Made by a program: the position numbers and the translations under genes | Shown: positions 1 to 9,100 of the stretch, in pieces | Numbering within the stretch: the stretch's first letter is position 1 | Layout of the letters: every line of letters starts with the position of its first letter | The notes under the pieces: generated by a model | Database searches by the model: none | What the model saw: only the letters and a program-made list of their open reading frames with translations | Told to the model about the DNA's origin: nothing | Origin: Closterium sp. NIES-65 | Lineage: Eukaryota > Streptophyta > Zygnematophyceae > Desmidiales > Closteriaceae | Assembly: GCA_948144175.1 (NCBI GenBank) | Contig: CANXME010002104.1 | Coordinates: 415,806-479,805 of the forward strand | DNA length: 64,000 bases | Direction: 5' to 3'

Positions 1-2090
1 AGTCCACGTCCACGTCCACGTCCACGTCCATGTCCACGTCCAAGTCCTCCACGTCCACGACCACGTCCACGTCCACGTCCACGTCCAAGTCCACGTCCAC
101 GTCCACATCCACGTCCACGACCACGTCCACGACCACGTCCACGTCCACGTCCAGGTCCACGTCCACATCCACGTCCACGTCCAAGTCCTCCACGTCCACG
201 TCCTCCACGTCCACGTCCACGTCCACGTCCACGTCCACAACCACGTCCACGTCCACAACCACGTCCACGTCCACGACCACGTCCACGACCACGTCCACGT
301 CCAGGTCCGCGTCCACGTCCACGACCACGTCCACGTTCAGGTCCACGTCCACATCCACGTCCACGTCCACGACCACGTCATCCACGTCCACGACCACGAC
401 CACGTCCACGACCACGTCCTCCACGTCCACGACCACGACCACGTCCACGACCACGTCCACGTCCAGGTCCGCGTCCACGTCCAAGTCCACGTCCACGTCC
501 ACGTCCAAGTCCACGTCCACGTCCACGTCCACGTCCACGACGACGTCCACGTCCACGTCCACGTCCAAGTCCACGTCCACGTCCACGTCCACAACGACGT
601 CCACGTCCACCACCACGTCCACGTCCACGTCCACGTCCACCTCCAAGTCCTCCACGTCCACGACCACGTCCACGTCCACATTTATGTCCACGTCCACGTC
701 CTCCACGACCACGTCCACGTCCACGACCAAATCCACGTCCACGTCCACGACCACGTCCACGACCACGTCCACGTCCACGTCCACGTCCACGACCACGTCC
801 ACGTCCACGACGATGTCCACGTCCACGTCCACGTCCACGTCCACGACCACGTCCACGTCCACGTCCACGTCCACGACCACGTCCACGACCATGAATACGA
901 CCACGTCCACGACCACGTCAACGTCCATGTCCACGTCCACGTCCACGACCACGTCCACGTCGACGTCCACGACCACGTCCACTCCACGACCACGTCCACA
1001 TCCACGTCCACGTCCAAGTCCAGGTCCACGTCCACGTCCACGTCCAGGTCCATGTCCACGTCCACGTCCAGGTCCACATCCACGTCCACGACCACGTCCA
1101 CGTCCACGACCACCTCCAGGTCAACGTCCACGTCCACGTCCATGTCCACGTCCAAGTCCTCCACGTCCACGACCACGTCCACGTCCACGTCCACGTCCAC
1201 GTCCACGACCACGACCACGTCCTCCATGTCCACGTCCACGTCCACGACCACGTCTACGTCCACGTCCACTTCCACGTCAAAGTCCTCCATGTCCACGACC
1301 ACGTCCACGTGCACGTCTACGTCCATGTCCACGTCCAGGTCCTCCACGTCCACGTCCACCTCCTCCACATCCACGTCCTCCACTTCCACGTCCACGTCCA
1401 CGTCCAAGTCCTCCATGTCCACGACCACGTCCACGTCGACGTCTACATCCACGTCCACGTCTACGTCCACGTCCTCCACGTCCACGTCCACGTCCTCCAC
1501 GTCCACGTCCTCCACGTCCACGTCCACGACCAGGTCCACGACCACGTCCACGACGACGTCCACGTCCACGACGACGTCCACGTCCACGTCCACGTCCACG
1601 AACACGTCCACGTCCACGTCCAAGTCCACGACCTCGTCCACGACCATGACCACGACCACGTCCACGACCACGTCAACGTCCACGTCCACGTCCACGTCGA
1701 CGTCCACGACCACGCCCACTCCAAAACCACGTCCACATCCACGTCCACATCCAAGTCCATGTCCACGTCCACGTCCACGTCCACGTCCACGTCCACGTCC
1801 ACGTCCAGGTCCACGTCCACGACCACGTCCACGTCCACGACCACCTCCAAGTCCACGTCCACGTCCACGTCCACGTCCACGTCCATGTCCACGTCCACGT
1901 CCACGTCCACGACCACGTCCACGTCCACGTCCACGTCCAAGTCCACGTCCACGTCCACATCCACGTCCACGACCACGTCCACGACCACGTCCACGTCCAC
2001 GTCCAGGTCCACGTCCACATCCACGTCCACGTCCAAGTCCTCCACGTCCACGACCACGTCCATGTCCACGTCCACGTCCACGTCCACGTC

Positions 2091-4962
2091 GTGGACGACC
2101 ACGTCCACGTCTACGACCACGTCCACGACCACGACCACGTCCACGTCCACGTCCACGACCACGTCCTCCACGTCCACGACCACGACCACGTCCACGACCA
2201 CGTCCACGTCCAGGTCCGCGTCCACGTCCACGACCACGTCCACGTACACGTCCAAGTCCTCCACGTTCACGACGATGTCCACGTCCACGTCCACGTCCAC
2301 GTCCACGTCCACGACCACGTCCACGTCCAAGACCACGACCACGTCCACGTCCACGACCACGACTACGTCAACGTCCACGTCCACGACCACGTCCACTCTA
2401 CGACAACGTCCACGTCCACGTCCACGTCCACGTCCACGCCCAGGTCCACGTCCACGTCCACGTCCTATTCGACGTCCACGTCCACGTCCACGTCCACGTC
2501 CTCGTCCATGTCCACGTCCTCCACGTCCACGTCCACGTCCTCCACGACCACGTCCACGTCCACGACCACGTCCACGACCACGTCCACTCCACGACCACGT
2601 CCACATCCACGTCCACGTCCAGGTCCACGTCCACGTCCACGTCCAGGTCCACGTCGACGTCCACGTCCAGGTCCACGTCCACGTCCACCTCCAGGTCCAC
2701 GTCCACGTCCTCCACGTCCACGTCCACGTCCACGTCCACGTCCAAGTCCACGTCCACGTCCACGACCACGTCCACGTCCACGACCACGTCCACGTCCACG
2801 TCCACGTCTTCCACGTCCACGTCCACGTCCACGTCCACGACCACGAACACATCCACGTCCACGTCCACGTCCAAGTCCTCCATGTCCACGAGCACGTCCA
2901 CGTCTACGTCCACGTCCACGTCCACGTCCACGTCCTCCACGTCCACGTCCACGTCCTCCACGTCCACATCCTCCACGTCCACGTCCACGTCCACGTCCAC
3001 GTCCAAGTCCTCCATGTCCACGACCACGTCCACGTCGACGTCTACGTCCACGTCCACGTCCACGTCCTCCACGTCCACGTCCACGTCCTCCACGTCCACG
3101 TCCTCCACGTCCGCGTCCACGTCCACGTCCACAACCACGTCCACGTCCACAACCACGTCCACGTCCACGTCCACGTCCACGACCACGTCCACGTCCACGA
3201 CGACGTCCACGTCCACGTCCACGTCCACGACCACGTCCACGACCACGTCCACGACCATGACCACGACCACGTCCACATCCACGTCCACGTCCAAGTCCAG
3301 GTCCACGTCCACGTTCACGTCTAGGTCCACGTCCACGTCCACGTCCAGGTCCACATCTACGTCCACGACCACGTCCACGTCCACGACCACCTCCAGGTCC
3401 ACGTCCACGTCCACGTCCACGTCCACGTCCATGTCCACGTCCAAGTCCTCCACGTCCACGACCACGTCCACGTCCACGTCCACGTCCACGTCCAAGTCCA
3501 CGTCCACGTCCACGTCCACGTCCACGTCCACGACCACGTCCACGTCCACGTCCACGACCACGTCCACGTCCACGTCCACGACCACGTCCACGTCCATGTC
3601 CACGTCCATGTCCACGTCCACGTCCTCCACGACCACGTCCACGTCCACGACCACGTCCACGTCCACATCCACGTCCAGGTCCACGTCCACCTCCACGTCC
3701 ACGTCCAAGTCCTCCACGTCCACGACCACGTCCATGTCCACGTCCACGTCCACGTCCACGTTGTGGACGACCACGTCCACGTCTACGACCACGTCCACGA
3801 CCACGACCACGTCCACGTCCACGTCCACGTCCACGACCACGTCCTCTACGTCCATGACCACGACCACGTCTATGACCACGTCCACGTCAAGGTCCGCGTC
3901 CACGTCCACGACCACGTCCACGTCAACGTCCAAGTCCTCCACGTTCACGACGACGTCCACGTCCACGTCCACGTCCACGACCACGTCCACGTCCAACACC
4001 ACGACCACGTCCACGACCAGGACCACGACCACGTCCACGACCACGTCCACGTCCACGTCCACGTCCAAGACAACGTCCACGTCCACGTCCACGTCCTCCA
4101 CGACCACGTCCACGTCCACGACACGTCCACGTCCACGTCCACGTCCAGGTCCACGTCCACATCCACGTCCACGTCCAAGTCCTCCACGTCCACGACCACG
4201 TCCATGTCCACGTCCACGTCCACGTCGTGGACGACCACGTCCACGTCTACAACCACGTCCACGACCACGACCACGTCCACGTCCACGACCACGTCCTCCA
4301 CGTCCACGACCACGACCACGTCCACGACCACGTCCACGTCCAGGTCCGCGTCCACGTCCACGACCACGTCCACGTCCACGTCCAAGTCCTCCACGTTCAC
4401 GACGACGTCCACGTCCTCGTCCACGACCACGACCACGACCACGTCCACGACCACGTCAACGTCCACGTCCACGACCACGTCCACTCCACGACCACGTCCA
4501 CGTCCAAGTCCAGGTCCACGTCCACGTCCACGTCCACGTCCATGTCCACGCCCAGGTCCACGTCCACGTCCACGTCCTATTCGATGTCCACGTCCACGTC
4601 CATGTCCTCGTCCATGTCCACGTCCTCCACGTCCACGTCCACGTCCTCCACGACCACGTCCACGTCCACGACCACGTCCACGACCACGTCCACTCCACGA
4701 CCACGTCCACATCCACGTCCACGTCCAGGTCCACGTCCACGTCCACGTCGAGGTCCACGTCGACGTCCAGGTCCACGTCCACGTCCACCTCCAGGTCCAG
4801 GTCCACGTCCATGTCTACGTCCATGTCCACGTCCACGTCCTCCACGTCCACGTCCACGTCCACGTCCAAGTCCACGTCCACGTCCACGACCACGTCCACG
4901 TCCACGTCCACGTCCACGTCTTCCACGTCCACGTCCACGTCCACGACCACGAACACATCCAC
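2091..4962 (+). repeat. About 2.1-kb higher-order repeat copies inside the left hexamer array
   Basis: Rare variant strings recur in the same order. GTGGACGACC occurs at 2091, 3763 and 4227. CCTATTCGA occurs at 2464 and, as a homologous string, at 4576. GAACACATCC occurs at 2845 and 4951. Spacings of 2136, 2112 and 2106 bp define a repeated segment of about 2.1 kb with small indels. The 3763 copy is an extra partial one, 464 bp upstream of 4227. Exact ends need a self dot-plot. Confidence 0.75.
4958..4962. repeat. Target-site duplication, left copy (TCCAC)
   Basis: The five bases TCCAC lie immediately before the TG start of the 5' LTR and are repeated at 12450-12454 immediately after the CA end of the 3' LTR. 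Five bp is the usual copia duplication length. TCCAC occurs in every CCACGT unit, so the match alone is weak, but it agrees with the LTR ends. Confidence 0.8.
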
Positions 4963-5094
4963 TGTCAGAACTTATAGCTTACTTGTTTCTGTAGGCTATA
5001 GTGGGGTATCCCATAGGGGGTACAACCCAATTAGGGTTTCCTATTTATACTCACTTCGTTCATAGTCATTTCATTCTCGTTCTTTGTTTCCACA
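4963..5094 (+). repeat. 5' LTR (132 bp)
   Basis: Begins TGT and ends ACA. It differs from the 3' LTR at one base, A at 5047 versus G at 12402. It contains a CCAAT at 5027-5031, TTAGGGTTT at 5031-5039 and TATTTATAC at 5042-5050, which could form a compact promoter. U3, R and U5 limits cannot be set from sequence alone. Confidence 0.95.
5027..5050 (+). promoter_or_regulatory. Putative LTR promoter: CCAAT, telo-box-like and TATA-like motifs
   Basis: CCAAT at 5027-5031 overlaps TTAGGGTTT at 5031-5039, the reverse complement of the plant telo-box AAACCCTAA. TATTTATAC follows at 5042-5050. The motifs are read directly and the promoter role is inferred. In the 3' LTR the TATA-like string is TATTTGTAC, so the only LTR difference falls inside this candidate element. 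Confidence 0.45.
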
Positions 5095-5109
5095 TGGAAT
5101 CAGAGCAGG
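5095..5109 (+). other. Primer-binding site (tRNA-primed minus-strand start)
   Basis: TGGAATCAGAGCAGG begins at the base after the 5' LTR. Plant copia elements commonly carry TGGTATCAGAGC here, complementary to the 3' end of initiator Met tRNA. This copy differs by A for T at the fourth position, so the primer is probably initiator Met tRNA or a close variant, with one mismatch. Confidence 0.85.
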
Positions 5110-5199
5110 TTCCCTCCTAGGGACTGCTTCTAGGGCCCACCGAACCGCGCCCCGAGGCGCGTTTTTTTTTAGCGACCCGTCGTGTCGCCCCTAGCGGAC
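5110..5199 (+). other. Unique part of the element leader
   Basis: About 90 bp between the primer-binding site and the leader repeats. It contains a run of T at 5163-5170. I see no coding signal or recognisable packaging motif. Confidence 0.5.
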
Positions 5200-5740
5200 C
5201 GTTGCGCCGCCCTTCCCCTCGCGGCTCCGCCGCCCTTCCCTAGCGGCCCCGCCGCCCTTCGATCGCGGCCCCGCCGCCCTCTGCTACGCGGCCCCGCCGC
5301 CGCCCTTCGTTCGCGGCCCCGCCGCCCTCGGCTACGCGGCCCCGCCGCCCTCTGCTACGCGGCCCCGCCGCCCTCTGCTACGCGGCCCCGCCGCCCTCTG
5401 CTACGCGGCCCCGCCGCCCTTCGATCGCGGCCCCGCCGCCCTTTGCCACGCGGCCCCGCCGCCCTCTACTACGCGGCCCCGCCGCCCTCTGCTACGCGGC
5501 CCCGCCGCCCTTCGATCGCGGCCCCGCCGCCCTCTGCTACGCGGCCTCGCCGCCCTCTGCTACGCGGCCCCGCCGCCCCCTGCTACGCGGCCCCGCCGCT
5601 CTCTTCGGTCGCGGCCCCGCCGCCCTCTGCTACGCGGCCCCGCCGCCCTCTGCTACGCGGCCCCGCCGCCCTCTGCTACGCGGCCCCGCCGCTCTCTTCG
5701 GTCGCGGCCCCGCCGCCACTCTGCTACGCGGCCCCGCCGA
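5200..5740 (+). repeat. 23-bp GC-rich minisatellite in the leader
   Basis: About 23 head-to-tail copies of a 23-bp unit with core CGGCCCCGCCGCCC, followed by CTCTGCTACG or variants TTCGATCG and CTCTTCGGTCG. Because 23 is not a multiple of three, three units give a 23-residue Ala/Pro/Arg peptide period, which explains the 195-codon open frame at 5182-5769. I treat it as noncoding leader of the retrotransposon. It precedes the gag start by about 380 bp. Confidence 0.9.
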
Positions 5741-5754
5741 TCCGCCCAGCAGCA

Positions 5755-6045
5755 GCCGCCGCCGCCTGAGCCGCCGCCGAGCCGCCGCCGAGCCGTCGCC
5801 GAGCCGCCGCCGAGCCGCCGCCGAGCCGCCGCCGAGCCGCCGCCCGAGCCGCCGCCGAGCCGCCAGAGCCGCCGCCGAGCCGCCCGTGACGCCCGAGCCG
5901 CCCGCGCCGCCCAGCAGCAGCCGAGCCGCCGCCGAGCCGCCGCCGCCTGAGCCGCCGCCGAGCCGCCGCCGAGCCGCCGCCGAACCGCCGCCGAGCCGCC
6001 GCCCGAGCCGCCGCCGAGCCGCCCGCGCCGCCCGAGCCGCCTGCG
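5755..6045 (+). repeat. GCC/GAG-rich 11-bp-period tract in the leader
   Basis: Repeats of CCGCCGCCGAG with interruptions. The tract is very GC-rich and would make a strongly structured RNA just upstream of the gag ATG. Open frames across it (for example 5886-6074) are compositional and lack any family similarity that I recognise. Confidence 0.85.
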
Positions 6046-6117
6046 GAGCCGTGCTGCTGTTCCTCTGCTGCTGACCTACCCGCCTCTCCCAGCCCGGTGA
6101 GATTTTCAGCTGCTGTC

Positions 6118-9100
6118 ATGGCCACCCCCAATGTTCTTACCTTTGACGCTGAGGGGAGGGCCATTGACTTTGCCGTCTGGATTGAAGACCTGCAGCTGTA
6201 CTTACTGTGTGATGCGATAGATGAGGTCTCTCTCTTTGACTTTGTCTCTGGCGCTGTCCCTGCCCCACCTGCTGATGCTGACTCTGCCGTTCGCTCCAAG
6301 TGGGCGACCCGCGATGCTGCTGCACGTCTTGCTGTGCGTCGCCACCTCCCTTCCTCTGAGCGTGCCCACTTTAGTCAGTGCAAGACCGCTCAGGCCTTGT
6401 ACGACGCTGTAGTTGCACGCTACTCCTCCCCTTCCTCCGCTACCCTTAGCCGCCTCATGCTACCGTTTCTCTTCCCTGACCTCGCTTCCTTTCCCACTGT
6501 CGCTGACCTCGTTACCCACCTCCGTGCTAGTGACACCCGCTACCGCGCTGCCCTTCCTGCTGAGTTCCGCGCTGCGAACCCTCCTCCCATGTACATCACT
6601 CTCTACTTTCTCGTCACCCGTCTCCCTGAGTCCCTTCGTGTCGTTAGGGACCAGTTTCTCTCTGTCTGTCCCACCACTCTCACTGTCGACCTCCTTGAGG
6701 AGTCCCTGCTAGCGGCTGAGAAGAGTATTGTCGCTGTAGGGGCCTCTCGGGGTGACCCTCGCACCCCTATCTTTGAGGGGTGTGGTCCTTCCCCCCTGCT
6801 GCCCTCTGTCGCCTCTGCCGCTGCGGCCGACCTCACTGGTTTTGAGTCGGTCGGCGCGGCGTCTGCCCCCAGCGGCAGACGCCGCGCTGGCAAGGGCAAG
6901 GGGGGCAAGGGAGCGGGTGGAGCTAGAGGGGGCGGTGGAGGAGGCGGTGGGGGTGGCGGGGGGAGTGGGGGTGGCGGTGGGGGTGGTGGCGGGAGTGGAG
7001 GTACTGGTGGCGGCGGTGGAGGCGGAGGTGGCGGCGGAGGTGGTAGCGGAGGAGGCGGTGGGAGCGGTGGGAGCGACGGTCCTTGTGGGGGAGGTGGAGG
7101 TGGAGACGGGGGTGGCGGTGGAGGCGGGGGTGGCAGTGGAGGCGGGGGTCGGAGTGGCTCGTCCCAGCGGAGCAGCTCCGGGGGTGGTCAGCGCCAGCAG
7201 CAGCAGCAGCAGCAGCCGCAGCAGCAGCCACAGCAGCAGCAGCGCTCTCGCACCGTCCCCGCCCCTCAGCAGCTCCGTGAGTGGTACTCGCAGCGTCAGC
7301 GTGGTGGTGCGCTTGGTCCTTGCCCCTACGTTCTCCGCACCGGTGACCGTGCAGGGGAGAGGTGTGGAGGCGCCCACACTGCCCGCCGCTGCTTTGGCCG
7401 CCTGACTGACGCCTGGCGTCAGCAGTTTCCGGAGGCAGCTGAGATCCCCCGCTGGGGAGAGCTGTCTAGGGCTGGTGTAGCTATTTATGATCTTGATTTT
7501 GATGCTATTCTCTCTGCTATGTATGCTGCGATTGGTAGTGATGAGGATGACTGTTACCGGTGTTTCCCGCCCGACCCGGGCATTGGTACTGCCGCGTCAG
7601 GTACTAGTGAGGCTGCTGCTCTAGGTGCCAGTGCGTCTGTGCTCTCAGGTGCTGGTGAGTCTGCCCTCTCAGGTACTGTGTCGGCTTCGGCCTCTCACAC
7701 CTTCACCCTTGACTCTGGAGCGTCTCGCTCCTTCTTTCGGGACCGCACCACTCTCACGCCGCTGAGTCGGCCGGTTGCGGTGTCCCTGGCTGACCCCTCT
7801 GGGGGGCCTGTCCTGTCTCGCTTCTCCACTGTCCTCCCGTGTCCGGCGGCCCCCTCTGGCACCCTGACTGGTCTCTACCTCCCCTCGTTCTCGACGAACT
7901 TGGTGAGTGGTGCTGACCTCCAGGATGCGGGTGTCCACCAGTTCACCCCTGCTCGTCAGCGGGTGACCCACTGCACGGAGGCGGATACAGGTCGCCACCT
8001 GGCTACGTTTACACGTCGGCCAGGGTCGAGCCTGTACACTCTGACCACTGCTTCTCCTCCAGGTGCTGAGTCTGGTAGGGTCACTTCGTCTGGTCAGGTG
8101 TTTGCTGCAGCGTCCAGGTCTGGTCCTGAGTCTGCCCCCTGCTCGTGCCGTCGTTTGTCTCACGAGACCCTCCTCTGGCACCACTGCCTTGGCCACCCCT
8201 CTCTGCTTCGGCTCAGAGGCATGGCCTCGCGAGTCCTTGTGTCTGGTCTTCCCCGGTCTCTCCCTCCCCTTCCTCCGGGCCCTGGCCCCACCTGTGTCCC
8301 CTGTGTCGAGGGGCGCCAGCGTGCTGCCCCTCACTCCTCCCAGTTTCCTCCGACAGAGGCCCCGTTGCAGACGCTTCACATGGATGTGTGGGGCCCAGCC
8401 CGCGTCCGTGGACAGGGTCAGGAGCGCTACTTCCTGCTGGTGGTTGACGACTACTCGCGTTACACCACAGTCTTCCCCTTGCGCAGCAAGGGTGAGGTCA
8501 CTGCGGTGTTGATCGACTGGATCCGCGCAGCTCGTCTCCAGCTTCGGAGGAGCTTTGGCTCTGACTTCCCTGTTTTGCGTCTGCACTCGGACAGAGGCGG
8601 AGAGTTCTCCTCTGGCCTCCTGAGTGCCTACTGTCGTGCGCGAGGCATCCGTCAGACCTTCACGCTTCCGGACTCACCGCAGCAGAATGGGATTGCTGAG
8701 CGCCGCATTGGCATGGTCATGGACGTCGCTCGTACGTCCATGATGCATGCGGCTGCTCCCCATTTTCTGTGGCCGTTTGCGGTCAGGTACGCTGCGCACC
8801 AGATCAACCTCCACCCCAGGGTCTCTCGACCGGAGACCTCCCCAGCCCTGCTGTGGACGGGGAAGGTTGGCGATGCGTCGGCGTTCCGGGTCTGGGGATC
8901 TCGGGCGTTTGTTCGCGACCTGTCTGCGGACAAGCTATCCCCTCGTGCTTCTCCCTGCGTCTTCCTGGGGTTCCCCCCCGACGCCCCTGGGTGGCAGTTT
9001 TACCACCCCACCTCTCGACGTGTTCTGTCCTCCCAGGACGTCACGTTCGACGAGTCGGTACCCTACTACCGCCTCTTCCCCTACCGCACTCCGTCCCTCC

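Larger units (their letters stand above)
1..4962 (+). repeat. CCACGT hexanucleotide satellite array, left segment
   Basis: Direct reading shows uninterrupted copies of CCACGT with frequent variants CCACGA, CCAAGT, CCAGGT, CCATGT and CCACAT, plus occasional extra CCT triplets. Variation falls mainly in the last three bases of the unit, and length changes are mostly multiples of three. A pure array has no stop codon in any of six frames (Pro-Arg, His-Val, Thr-Ser on +; Thr-Trp, Arg-Gly, Val-Asp on -), so the long frames here are not evidence of coding. The array continues beyond the left edge of the window and is interrupted at 4963 by the copia element. Confidence 0.97.

Noticed and set aside
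1-4962. Telomeric repeat array
   Set aside because: CCACGT is not a permutation of the plant (TTTAGGG) or other common telomere repeats, and the arrays are interstitial with strong variant structure.
30-5065. Very long Ser/Thr, Pro/Arg and His/Val open frames in the left hexamer array
   Set aside because: CCACGT has no stop codon in any frame, so long frames are expected. No start context, domain, codon bias or non-repeat sequence supports genes.
5182-5769. 195-codon frame of Ala/Pro/Arg repeats upstream of gag
   Set aside because: It is the translation of the 23-bp minisatellite in the retrotransposon leader and has no non-repeat part. A regulatory upstream frame cannot be excluded but is not supported.
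6097-6117. Earlier GTG start for gag-pol
   Set aside because: The ATG at 6118 is in a better context and begins the gag homology. GTG initiation is unusual in eukaryotes.
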